Made by a program: the position numbers and the translations under genes. Under the pieces are notes generated by a model, which saw only the letters and a list, made by a program, of their open reading frames with translations, did not search any database and had not been told where the DNA came from. A stretch of 64,000 bases of DNA from Setoptus koraiensis (taxonomy: Eukaryota > Arthropoda): contig CM106586.1 of the NCBI GenBank assembly GCA_048013815.1, forward strand, positions 23,808,001 through 23,872,000, in the 5' to 3' direction. Positions 21,424-34,948 of the stretch are shown here, piece after piece. Position 1 is the stretch's first letter; every line of letters begins with the position of its first letter.

Positions 21424-24400
21424 ATTGGCTCAATTGTGAACAAAAAACAAAACAATCGATGGCTGATCGGTCAGCTATTACACAAGTGGCATCAACATGC
21501 GAGAAGATGCTTTGTTTTTGGAAAAAATTTCGATTCTGTGCCAAAATTGCTGGCTATTAGTTTTCTTGTTGATTGCAGCAAACTAATAGATTTGACAGAT
21601 TGCCGGTGAGTGAGCGAAGCAATGAATTTTCTCATGGCTCATCTCGACTAATGTACACTTGTTGTTTCAAGCTGTTGTAGCTCAAACCTAACAAGCAATT
21701 CGTTACAAACAATAAGCAATAGTTAGTTGGTTGTGTCAGTTGGCCACTTATGGCCATTACATCATCACTGAAACAACAAGCTAACAACGGCGCTTGTTTG
21801 CCCGGCGTGCACATATGTTTTACACAGGCTGCAATCAACTTGTTGGGAGGTCGCATCATCATATCGCATAATATTTATATATGCGTTTGATGGCTAACAC
21901 AACCGGCAGCGATATAACAGTAATTGGTGATATTTCCTCATTTGATCATTCGCTAATGGTGTAGAGTGCTGCCTTTTTCGCTAGATGGCCATTTACTGCG
22001 ATGCGAACAGCCTCCACAAAAGGTAAATATTGGAAACGATTGGCGATTTATTAACAAAATAATAATATTGTTCAATGTAATCCGTTGTACTGGCAAGATG
22101 CTGATGCTGATGATGATGTAATATGTAAAAAAGAAACGGAAGTGTGCCAACATAACACAGTCTAACCGTTTGAGTCAAACGACAACAAGGCAATCGGCGA
22201 GCATGGTGGCCGCATCGGAACAGTATGCGTGATTTGCAGCAATCATTGTGAATCAATTATTATATTATTATTATCATTATTACAAACTCATGTAATGCTC
22301 ACGTTGACCGGCAACAATATCAAACAAATAGCAGCGAACAGAAAGCAAACAACAAACAGGCTGCACAAACGGACAAACAAATATATACATGTAATAAATG
22401 TACAATTTGTACAAACAAGCCATCGTGTAAGAGGCCGCGCGCAACAATCCAAACTCTGACAGTTGAGAGAGACCCAACTCGTTGATGCTGGACAAGACCG
22501 ATACAGCCAAACGCAAGACCGTATCAGCGGCCAAACGCAAGACTGCCAACTGGCAGTAACAAGTAATGATAAGAATAATGCCAAATGAACAATTTGAAAC
22601 AATTGCCCAAAAAGAACAAGCCGAAACGAAGAGAAATTATTCGCACAGGCGGCAAAATCGATTCCTATTGATTCGTTTCGTTTCTTCGAATTGTTGTTTC
22701 GTTGTGTTGCGTTTCGTTTCATTTGGCTTCGTTTCGGGCCGGCTCGTTGCTACTCCGTGTCCAATGGCAACCAGCGTACACACAATCTATCCTGCTCAGG
22801 CCGGCAAAGAATGCAAATGCAACTGACAATTGCGAGATAAATAATAATAATAATAAAGAGTTTTCCCTCTCTCCCTGTGCCTCCCTTTCGAGTTGCCCAT
22901 TGCACTTTGATGACACACTCGACAAACAAGTGCCGTACAAACAAGTGCATTATATAAACACATAATGCAAACAAAACAGTTTCTTTTTGCCAACAATACT
23001 GCAACAAAAACCCAACAGATCTATTTATGTTGCGCAACCACCAACAATGCGCTGGCTTGGTGATGCTTTATTTCATTTGTTGTGATTTAATCTGGCGCCG
23101 GCCCGTTCCATTCGATCTCGTTATGCATTTATTCCGGTGGCCAATCAAGTCAAAGTCAATTGGCTCGCATTTGATACGAGCAGTCTAATTTGTGCAGTGG
23201 CAAGTGAATAACAACTCTCGATCGTTCCCACTATCGCCTGCTAACAAGTGTAACTATGACAACCACCACTGACAACAACACCAAAAATGCTCTTGTTGTT
23301 GTAACCTTTGTTGCTGCTGTGAGAGCTGTGAGAGCTGGTCAGCTCATTGGTCGGCTGTGAGAGTGACCAATAAGATAGTAACAAGATATTGAAAAAAATG
23401 TGAACGCACAAAATCTTGTGCATTTTTGCTCTCAATCATTTCCCTATCGAGATCGATTGAACTTGAATTGTTTGCACGCATACCGGTCAGTGGCTAGTGG
23501 ATTGACCATGCAAAACTTTTGTACAACTTTTGTGTAACACTCAACGATGTAGCCACCAGAACAACAAGTGTACGTATAAGACTTTACAAAATTTAAACGA
23601 GTTGTTAGTTGTAGTTGAATGTAGAACCAACTCTGACACATTCTGTCCATATAATTGTTGTCTGCAGTTGAACGATATCTTCTGAAATGAATCATCTGAC
23701 ACTGAATGCCTCCAGTATCTAACTTGTGCGCCCTCACGATTGCAGTTAATAAGAAGAAGAAAACACCGGAAATCCGCTGATATCTATTGATAATTTTCGA
23801 AAATATTTCATGGAGCTCCCTTTACGCCGCCACTGACAGAATTAAGTTCAAATATGCAGACAAACATATCGTCGCCAGTAACATATTCTCCATAAGATAA
23901 GCGCGTTAACAATATTATGAAATGCGAAATAAAAATAAAAATACAACTGGACATGGGTTAGCCATGGATCGCAATCCAGTGATTCAGCTGAAAAATAAGT
24001 TAGCGCATAAATGGTAAATGGGATTCGAAGCGTCCATTCAAAGCTGACAAATGTAGGCAAATCGATAATGTGATAGCGCATAATTAGTAGAATATATTCT
24101 GACACCAGTCAGAATCTAAGTGAGCGATCATTCAACCATGTCTGTGAACGATGCTCTCAATAACGATTGCCTCGGACTCATATTCGGATATTTTCTCAAC
24201 TGTCTTGTCACTGCGTGTTAAAAACTCAAAATCTCTCAACACTTTGAATCAAATGATTGGATTTAAACCGGTATGTGAGTGATGGGGTCCCATTAATACA
24301 CAATGGACCGACTGGCTAGCCAGCAGTCCGAATGAGTGGCGGGCAATTACGGAGGTGGCGCCTCCTGGTAGTGAGCGTGACGACGAAATTTCAATCGTCG

Positions 24401-25134
24401 TGATAAACAAGTTGAAAAATAGATGGCGCACCAGTTGTGGTAAAATTATCACTTGCATAGTGAGCGATATTTATTACACTATACTATACAATTTTGTACT
24501 ATGAGGCTCATAGTATGAGCATGAGGGCATCAATGGAATCACTGGCGTAAAATATATATATATTCGGCCAGTAATGACCTGGAGTGTTCCGATGAGTGTT
24601 AAATCAAAGACTCACTGGGTTCGTTTGTCAACATCGGCCAGCATTAACCTTAGCTGGCCGTTTGGGGCCCCGTGGTGGAGCGAGGCCCGCAGAGGCCGGC
24701 AGTGCGACGCGACCGTTGAGAGCCTCGCGATTGCCGAGGGATTCTGGCTGGTCGCTTGCTGGCTGCGTAATATGGCTGCCGCCGCTGATATAATGCGGGG
24801 CGGGCGCAGTGCGCGGCGAGCCTTCATTTGTTTGACAAGAGAGTGTCGGTGAAAGAAGAATAATGATGAAAAAGTGTAGTGAGCATAGTTAGGTTGAGTG
24901 GAGCGAAAGGTCGCGCGCAACTTGGCATTCTTAGGCCCTCTGCTGGGGCCGGCCGGCGGCTGGCTGGCGAGCCCGGCGAGCCGCTGCAAACAAAATGGAG
25001 CAGAAATGGATCGGAGCGAGTTAATTCTTTTTGTCGGTCGCTGGCTGTCGGTCGCGCTGCCTGTCGGACAATGCCGCGCTGCCGCTGCCGCCGCCGCCAA
25101 CTGGCGCTATATGGGCCCCGGCGGCCTTCTCGTG

Positions 25135-25290
25135 GCTCTTGGCTGGCGCTTTGGCTGGCCCTTGGATGGCTCTTGGCTGGCTCTTTGGCTGGCTCTTTGG
25201 CTGGCTCGCGTTCTTTGGGCCTGTCGCTGGCGTTCGTTTGAGTCGCTGGCGTTCTTTGGGCCCGTGGCTGGCGTTCGCTCGTTGGCCGGG
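25135..25290. repeat. TGGCTGGCTCTT / TGGCGTTC degenerate repeats
   Basis: GC-rich stretch with repeated GGCTGGCTCTTTGGCTGGC and GCTGGCGTTCTTTGGGCC words. It produces long open frames in several frames at once and is not taken as coding. Confidence 0.7.
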
Positions 25291-28200
25291 CGCTATTCAA
25301 CATAATGGCGAATATAGAGCAGACACGGCGTTTCTCTGACAGCATCCGCCAAATGCGTATGTGTGTGTGTGCCATTCACACAACAAACAATTCATTCATC
25401 TTCGTCATCTCACTGTCACCAGTCATGAGCCAGCATTGATGATCGCGAGTCGCGGGTCTCGCTGCTCGCCAATGTGGGCCCGCTGTGGGCATTAGCGGAC
25501 AGGACAGAATAGAATGGATGAGCGCACAACTTGCAACGTGCACACGAGCGGCCCGTGGCGCCGAATCCCAATTCGGAGCGGATCCCAATTCGAAGCGAGT
25601 CCCAATTCGGCCCGAACTGCGCGCAGCGCTCGCATGTTCCGCGGCGGCGAGCTCGCGCGAGCCCCGCCAACGAACGCCAGCGACACAAAAGCATCCAGTT
25701 GCAAATATCGACTTGTCTCCGCATGCTGGCGCGTATATTGATGCAAACGGCGCCACCAGCAACCGCCAGCTACCACCAAACAGACACAAGTGCCCTCCAT
25801 ATCCGCTGGTGGTAGCACGTGCAAACGCGCCCGCCATTCATTTATCTCCCCTCCCATCCCGTCGTGGCGTCGCATCCTATCGCTGGCACGGACCCTTTAT
25901 AGGACCATGTTGCTCTTTAGTCAACGAGCCTTTTTGTTGTCGCTGCTGTTGTCGCTGTTGTCGCTGTTGTTGTCGTTTCTTTGTGGCCTGTCCTTCGCAG
26001 CGCCCCCGCCAACATGCGTCGCCGAGGCTCGCTGCGACTCGGCACTCGCACAAGCGCCCAAGATGAAGCTATAAGTTGGCCCCGTTCCCTTTATCACTCT
26101 GGCTCCCTCTGTCTCGGGCTCGCTCACTCCGCCTGCTCGCCCAACAACCAGCCACGAACCCGCCAAGACGCCGACGAGCATCCGGGCGGGATTATTTCAA
26201 TGGCTGGCTTGTCGGCTCGGCGCGACGCGGCGCGGCAAGCTAGCGAACGAGCAAACGCTGCGACCACATTGCCGCCGAATCGACTCGCCGCCGACGACAA
26301 GCTAGATGAATGATGAATTAATGATAATAAGTCAGTTGATTCTCTTTTGCGAGCGCAAACGCGGCGCCCATCTCCAGACAGCCTCTGGCCTCTATTATAG
26401 GCAAGAGGCAACCCTTTGCGCCCCCTCCAAGACATTTTTTGTTGCTCGCCACTCTGGGCTCCGCTCTGAATTTGCACACATGCGAACATCCCGGCGCAGA
26501 TATAATATGCAGATACGAGCATTGGGCCAGCTATCACTATATTTTATTAAATTTACACATGAATATATAAATAGGTTCAGGTATGGATATTTGCACTTTC
26601 GGCGATTGCGCTCCCTCTGTCGAGACCAATCTCTCATCCAATCCAAACAAATGGCAGAATATTTGCAATATTTGGGCCCGTCGCACTGGCGCCATCACAC
26701 GCCAACATCGTGCGGCTCTATGGGCCTTCGAGGGACGGCTCCCCTCGAAGAGGCCGCACACTGCATGGCACAGAGCTCGGCCCCGCACAGATATACCCGG
26801 ACATTAGCTTCAACAAACTGACCGACCTATCTTTTTTATGCGCTCTTTTGCGCTGGCACGCCCACAGGAAGTTGATCGCGCGGTGGATCGGGACACACCT
26901 CCGTGCGGTTTGTGTGTTCCGCTCTGGGCAGCAGTGCACGCGGCGTCTCTGCCCGATTGCCCGCCGGGCCGATGTGTGGTGCGACGCCGACCGGCCCAAA
27001 ATTGACCGACTCTGTATGCTGGGATTATCGCGCAAGAGCGGGCGCAAATTGGGCCACGGATTGGCCGACAGTGTTAAGGTTGTCGGACGGCGTTCGTGGC
27101 GCCCCAATCGGAGGTATATACAAATACACATGTTGGCGGTGCATGTGAATTGATAATTTCATGATTTTGTCATGAGTCGGTCGTCGTGCCGTGCGTTGTC
27201 CGAATGAAGTTGTCGTGCTCTCTCGAGAAGTTGTCAGTTTATCCACACATACCATACGTCATGCACTTCCTCTTTGCGCAACATCCATGGCATTGATTAA
27301 TTGTTGTGTGTTTGCAACAAGCAACGAATATCGCTGTTGCTATAGTTATCCGTTTGCATTCTCTGTTTGTTGTGTGTGTCTAATCTGCCTCTTGTTGAAA
27401 TACGAAATCCCAAAGACTGGCGGCAAAAGTATCGCTGTTTACAGCATTGTTTTATCGCGAATTTGCAAGTCGAAAATTCTCCGCTCTTCGCAGCCGAAAA
27501 ATGCCCTGCTCCTCGCGGTCGAAAAATGCCCTGCTCTCTCATAGGGGACACACTGAACAAAACTCTCCCTTGGCTGCATTTTTTGCTGTTTTTCCGACGC
27601 GAATTTTCCAATTCGCAACATGTTTGCGGCTGTCGAGTGAGTGCGGGCATCATGAGGGCACTCGCTGGCCTGTGTACCAGTGGACGGTCTCGAAGCTGCC
27701 GCGATTTCCTTCAAAACAGGCAGCCCATTGTGTCTGCTGGCGTCGCCCACGGAAATGAGACATTTTTTTGAGAAATGAGACGACGAAATTTCCCTGATCT
27801 GGTGGATTTTTTTCTGTTTTTGAAATTTGGCCAGACGCTTCCGCTCATTCGTTGCTGTTGCCTCGACAGCAATGAATGAGCGGAGACACCATCGAGAACC
27901 CCAATGAATTTTGAACGAGTGAACTCGAATATTTGCTCGAATGCAACTCGCCCAGTTGGCTGAATCAAGTTCGAACATTGCCAAAATAGCGCCAATTAGA
28001 CCCTAGAATAGCCGACTAATCGACATGTAATATCCTTATCTATCTTTATCTAATATTGTGCGACCGCCAACTCGCAACGAACGAACGAATTACGCAATTA
28101 CGTAATAAACCGATGAGCGCACAACAGAGAAATTGTTGGCTCTCTTCTGGAATCTGTGCACTTGCAGCAGTTGCGAGCTGATCTGTTTCTCCCTCCAACT

Positions 28201-30966
28201 GTCCTGATTCTGACTGTCCGGCCAGCCAGACAGTCGAGACACTGAGTTTAGAAATTTCTCTGGAATTTAGAAATTTCCAACCAAGACAAGGTGTGCGTGT
28301 TGCTTGTCTCGGTTGTATTGACGACTACCGTAGACACTGGCTGACTGGTTGGCTGGCTGGCTGAAAAATGGACAAGTTTTGGCATTGGACGAAACCAAAG
28401 GACGAGGACAACAACTTAGGGCATGTTTGGGCTGTTGTTGTTGTTGGCGAAAAAGTTGTTTGTCTCTAGCACACCTTTCTTTTTCTCTCTCCACTTGCCT
28501 ACTTGGCGAGTGCAGTTTGCTCAGACCGCGTCAAGTTGTCTGCCAGACAGAAGGCACAAACTCTTGATTCGCGAGTCTTGATCCGAGAGTCTTGAAACTC
28601 GCAAGAGGAAACTCACGGCGACCGCGACGCCACCAAGACGACGAATAAATAATAATAATAAGACTAAATATAAGAATGAGAATAAAAATAAATATGAAAA
28701 AGTAAAATGCAATAAAATCAGCCATGTATTATCCTGTCGTCGTTGCGACTCGCAGCCTGTGACTTGTCTTGGTGGGCCTAGCAGTGGCATGTGAGACGAG
28801 CATACGGCATAGAGAAATGGAGCTCGCACTCACTAACACAACTCGATACGATTCCTTGAATATCCAGCTCGCTGTCGGGGAATCTCTGGTTTTGTCGGCG
28901 ATTCTCACCGGCACACTGCACATTGCCAAACGGAGCTGCAGAGGTGTGGATTTAGGTGTGTGGGGGGAGGGGGCGCCACACTCGGGACTGTTGCTGGCCG
29001 GCAGTGTTGGCCAACAGCCCGAGCACTGCTGCCCGAAAGAAGCAAAGAAGCCGTCAAAGAATTGTTCCTCTCTATACTGCGCTACCTGTGTGTCTCTATA
29101 CGTATGCCGTATCTCTATATGTGGCGAGTTGTTGGCTTCGACGACGACGGTTTCACTGGCGCCGACTTGTTGTTGCACCTGATCAAAGTGCAGGCACCGA
29201 TCGCATCGGCGGCGGCAGCAGCTCCGAAGCTTTTTAGATTTCGAAGCTTCGAAGCTGTCGGCTCGACCAGTCGAGAACAACAACAGCATTCTTCTTTTTT
29301 TGCTTGCGAGCTGCCAGTTGCTGCCAGCTGTTCCACTGGCAGCCAATCTTGCGCACTGCATTCTCTCGTCGTCGTCGAGAGAAGTTCTCGCCAAGAATTT
29401 CTCTCTCTCTCTCTCTCTCTCTCGCCGAGAATTTCTCTCGACAACATCGAATCGCTTGTTGTTGTTCTTTCTGCTCCGTCAGTGGCCAAAATAGCTACCT
29501 AACTTTTGCTCTATATCTCGCTAGAATCTATATTGAAGCCACCGAGGCTTCCTCTGCCCACGCACCAGCTCCGAATTGGAATTTCGAAGGCACCCATGTT
29601 GTTGCTGCTGCCGCTGGACAATGTCCAATGATGGCGCAATAGGCGACTTGACCAGTTGGGCCGGTTCGTAGTTGCGGTGGTCATCATTAATTAATGAGCT
29701 TGCACGCCGAATAACTCGCTGACCACTCACTTCATTCCATCAAAATTGCACCACCGATTCGTCTGTTGGTTGTTTCAACGAGCCGTTTGTTTCGGTTTAT
29801 ATTCGTTTCAGTTTGTATTTGTTTCGGCTCATATGCTGTCTCAGTTTATGCCAGCGATACCTGCGATACGGCCATAGATGCTTGTTCGCGATAAAAACGC
29901 CAACGCTACTCGCCAATGGCCGATGCTTCCATCTTGGTCTAGCTTGATTTTGTCAGCTATTATCTAATCGTTGTTATCTCACTACTTCTGGCTCGCGTTG
30001 GCGTGTCTCTGGCGTCTGGCTGGTCAGTGAGTGCGTTTGTGTCTGTTTTTTTTTGTGTTGAAAGAGGATAAGAGGAAATGCAAATTTTCGAAGAACAGTT
30101 CTGCTCGCTATAACGCCAAATTTTACAATATTGCCGCCCAATATCTGACCATATTTATTTATATTTATTGCCCTGAGCGCAATTTAATTCAGCCTGAACA
30201 GATCATAGGCCAAATTGTCACCCTCAAATTGTCGTCTCACAAGACAGTTGTTAGACAGTTTCAGTCAGGCCGGCATTGGTGTTGAAATGGCAAGCTGTCA
30301 CATGTGTACCGTGGTAACATGACGGGCATCGACAGATCGCAATTGACCGTTATTATCTGGCTGCGTCATCTACAACCACGCCAACCTAGGTGAGCTCGCC
30401 AGTGGCTAGTGCACCCACATGCAGCCGTTCAAATATTTGCCGTTATAAACAGACAAATAAATAATTTATGTTGCGGCAAAAAGAATCAATATTAATTGGT
30501 GTCGGTATTAATTATCGCGCCAGACAACAGGCGGTGTTATTATGTGTTGAATGGGGCGACGACAACGAAGAGCAAGCAAACAAGACGCTTCTGTCACTGT
30601 CCATTTGCAACTGCCTGTCAGACTGTTGTTGTCGCTCGTCTGACAACAAGACTCGTGAGCTCGTTTGCGTCTTGTGTGTTATAATTAGACCGCATGAGCT
30701 AATAAAAAAATCTCGATCGCTAAATGAAGATAAGCTGGCGCTGTTACGCAATATATGCTAAATTATTATTGAAATTATTATTTTTTCATTATGTAACACT
30801 GTGTTATGCATGACGCACGCCGGAGAGCTGGCAACATGTAGTAGTAGCAACTCGCCAAAGATGGAGCTCTCTAGGCGGGACAGTGTGCAAATGGCGCAAG
30901 TGAGTGATGGGTACAGACTCCATACAAATGGACAGAGCAAACAGACGGGACATGAGCGGGGATTCA

Positions 30967-31100
30967 GCGAGGGAGAGCGGATAGATTTGAGGGATACAAG
31001 GGAGAATGGATAGATTTGAGGCAGGCAAGGGAGAGCGGACAGATTTGAGACGGGCGAGGGAGAGCGGACAGATTTAAGGCAGGCGAGGGAGACGCGCGGA
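30967..31100. repeat. 29 bp tandem array, four copies
   Basis: The copies of AGATTTGAG start at 30983, 31012, 31041 and 31070, exactly 29 bp apart. The rest of the unit is GGCAGGCAAGGGAGAGCGGAC with a few substitutions. Confidence 0.9.
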
Positions 31101-32933
31101 CGGGATTAGCGAGACAGGAGAGAGCTAGCGATCGGGCCGGCGAGACAGGGAGAGAAAGATTATCATGATTGCCAAATGATTAATGACTTGCGAACCCGAT
31201 CACTGTGCCCACTGTGTCGCTTGCATGTTGCCGTTGCTTGCCGTTGCTCGCTGTTGCGCTCCGGGCCACCTCTGAGCCGAGTCGCGAACGCCGGATCGCT
31301 GCGAACCTTCGAATCTGCGAACCCTCGAACCTTCGAACCTTCGAACTGGCAACTGCTCGCTGCGAGCTTCGAGCCGGCAACCGGTCATTGCGAACAGCGG
31401 ACAGCCCGAGCCGTGAGATGGCCGGCGTTGATGTTGGCGTTGTTTTGGTGCAGTTTGCCCAGGAACAATTGGGAGCCGGCCGGCCGGCCACATACTTCGT
31501 TGCTCACTCACACGGATTCGCCAATCTCTGTTTCATTTATTTTCATATCTGTTTTCGCTTCTATTTTCGTCTGTTGGCTCGCCTCGCTATCTCTCTGACA
31601 CACACCGAATACCTCGGACATGTGCGGATTCCTCGGACATGTGCGGATACCTCGGACACACACGGATACTCGGATCGCGGATCTGTCGGCACACTGTCCG
31701 TTCTCATTCAATTGCAAGCGAGCCGGCCCGTTTGTTTCTCCGTTTGGACACAAACGCACCAAAAGTGACAAACAACGGGCGTCGCAACGGTCATGCCTAG
31801 ACCGTCGCCAATGGTCAGATGAGATTAGATTGGCTGGATTGGATTATCTGTGCACTTATCTCTCGCCCATGGTGTGTTTGTGGATGCGATAAACAAATGA
31901 CACCTATTAGACGCCGCAACAACTGTGCTTACAACTGTGTGTTGGTCGCCGAAGCTCGTCGTTGTTTATGCTGTCGCGTTACGTCAGCTGATGCAGCGCT
32001 GTCAATCAACCTATATGACGCGGCATGACATTGTGACGAGCATCACATCATGCGATGGTCATCGCACGATAATCACATGATGATCACATGACGATGGTCG
32101 TGTCATGATGACGGCGCTAACAAATACATCGTATATAGACTATGCTGTTACATCATACAATATTGGTACTATGTTGGCGTTTGTGTTGGTTGCATCAGTT
32201 GTGCGTATGCCAGTGTCTCGCCTAGCCAACCAACTAAACACTGGAAAATCTTTGCTTACGAGGGCTTTGTTAGCCAAGGTGATACAATGATGAACACACT
32301 CACCTGTGAGCACACAGGTGAGCACACAGGTGAGTGTGCAAGTTTGTGTGTGGCACCGGCATCGACGGCGCGCAAATTGATGAATGTTGTTGTTGCCAAT
32401 GCGACGGCCAGTTTCGGTAGTCGGTCGATTCGCCTTTGGCCCTAAACACACATCTACTCTTTACCTGTACACACTATACACAGAGTGTGTGTGTGTGTGT
32501 GCAACAAACATGCAAACATGGCCAGAAATTCTAGATTAGATGAGCAACATGAGCAGACGATTGCGCAACGGCAGCAATGGCAACATTTGCAAGCCGAGCA
32601 TTTCATCACGATCTAAGCGCCTATATGCAGTGTTGTGCAGTTGACGTTGCGCTCCATCATCAATCATTATCTATCTGTGTGTGCCTGCCACCGGTTGATA
32701 CTGGCGTCGTGGTGGTTGCTGTTGTTGTTGTTGCTGTTGCTGTTGTTGTTGGCACCGGCACCAATGATATCGAGAATGGTTGGCAGTGGTCAGATTAGAC
32801 ATTAGAATCGGCGCTGGACATTGAGCAATGGCCACTGCCTCTAATGTCTTGCTCGCTTACTTTGTTAGTGCCCTCATTCTAAACAAAACATAATGCATGA
32901 GACGACGGCTCAATGTGTGCGCACTCTGCTGCC

Positions 32934-33134
32934 GGTTCGAAATTCGCAGTTGGCAGTTCGAAATCACAAGTTCGCAGTTCGCAGTTCGAAATTCGCAGTT
33001 GGCAGTTCGAAATCCGAAGCTCGCAGTTGGCAGTTCGAAATCAGAAATTCGCAGCTCGGAGTGAGCAGTTCGTAGTTCGAAATGAGAAGTTCGGAGTCGG
33101 AGGTTCGTAGCTGGAAGTTCGAAATTCGAAGCTG
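32934..33134. repeat. TTCGAA-centred degenerate array, about 200 bp
   Basis: Eight TTCGAA palindromes embedded in GCAGTTCGAAATTCGCAG-like units of unequal spacing (about 13-50 bp). Confidence 0.85.
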
Positions 33135-34827
33135 CAAACTTGGTGTGTCGCTCGAAGTGCGCTAATCTCGGCCGGATTGTGTACAAGTGCAGTGCCAACT
33201 TGCACACAATCCGACACACACAGCGGCCAGCACACATGCGTTGGTCGCTGTCATGTTGTTGCGTATCATGGCATGTTTATTCTCGATGCCAACAGTTGCC
33301 AACATTCGCATTTGCAACATTTGCCAATGTTGCCAATTCGCTCGCATTGGCCATTGGCTTCGTTTTGAGAGCCATCGTGTTGTATTGCGATTGTTGCATG
33401 CACAAGCAACGGCGTTCATGCCAATTGTGGCATCAAGTCGCAATGCACTCGACATTCGCTTGCCATTGCCCGTTTTATGGCGGACAGACAGTTGATTCCG
33501 TCGGGCTGGCTGGCTGGTTTGCGCGAACAGCCAGCCAGACGGACACGAAAAGAAGAGAGGCCAGCGGTTTAAATCATGTCTAGCTCACTCATTATTTTTG
33601 GGCAAGTGCGCTGCGAGAGTGAGCAGCGAGCGAATGAGTCTAAATAAATTGCAAGTCTAAATGCGAGTGCTCTTGCGGAGCATGCACTATGTCATTAGAC
33701 ACCACAACAACAGCAGCGGCAACAGCCGCAGCAACAGCACAACAACAACACCAACAGCCGCAACAACAGCAACTGCACAACAACGCCGCCAACAGGTAAC
33801 AACAACAGCCAGCAACAACAACAGGTGAACACTGACACTTGTAGTTGCGCAACAGTGCCACAACACTGCGCAACACAGCAGCAAACGATTTTGTGCGCTT
33901 CTAGTCACCTGTCGCACTCACCTGTCTCATCGTGTGCTGTGTGTCGGCCCCTTTGTGTGAGCTCGAGCTGTGCGATAGTGTTAGCACTGTTTCGGCAACT
34001 ATATCTACTCCATGAATATATAGAGCTCATTTCTATTGCATCACTATATCACTTGTGCTACGATTATTATTATTATATAATATTATTACAGTGTTACAGG
34101 CAGCCACCACTTTGCAGGCCGGCAGCACCTGTTTGAATGCTGCCAATTGATGCCACTATTTACCTGTGTTGCTGTTGTTGGCTTGAATGGACATTGAGAC
34201 ACTGTTGCCACTTAAATGTTTCGTTGGTACGATGCTAACGGGTCCCGTACGTATGCTGACGCGACAGTGTTTGGGCCGATAAAATGAACCCGACTGGCCC
34301 GACCGGCCGGTCATTTCATCGGGTAGCGGCGGACAATTGCAGCGCCGGCCGCACTGGCCAGCATGAGGTCGGTCAATCGAGCGTGTCCCGGCAAACGCTG
34401 CAAACACACAGTCCGCATACACTGTTTGCATACAGAGTGCGCACACCGAGAGGCAATCGCAGCGCTTGACCAATCATCGCAATGATGATTTTGCAAACAA
34501 GCCAAGCGAAGCATCACTCTATACTGTGCCATGTACGCATATAGTGATACACCGGCGTGTATAGTATCAGTATGGCACCAGCATAGCTTGAGCAGTATGC
34601 AAATATCCTGTAGTGTCAGTTACGCAACACAAGCGACAGCACTCGCCTGCACTGTTGTTCTTGACAGCGGCGCAACAAGCTCGCCACACGCTCGCTGCCG
34701 GTGCATCAATTGTGGTTTGAATGCAACACACTCACTTGTTGCTGGCACAGGTTTGCAGGCCCATGTTTGCTGGCTATGTATTCATGCAGCCATATTCTGA
34801 CGGCCTGCCGATTGTTGTGTAACATTC

Positions 34828-34948
34828 TGCCAGTTCTGTCAGTGCTGTCAGTAGTGTCAGTAGTGTCAGTAGTGTCAGTGCTGTCAGTAGTGTCAGTTCT
34901 GTCGGTAGTGTCAATTCTGCCAGTTGCGCCAGTTGTTTCAGTGCTGCC
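34828..34948. repeat. 9 bp tandem array (TGTCAGTAG)
   Basis: About thirteen consecutive 9 bp units, mostly TGTCAGTAG or TGTCAGTGC, with decay toward the right (TGCCAGTTG, CGCCAGTTG). Confidence 0.9.

Noticed and set aside
24600-27150. Many long GC-rich open frames on both strands (up to about 190 residues)
   Set aside because: Mutually overlapping, Arg/Ala/Ser-rich with no domain motif; explained by few stop codons in GC-rich DNA.
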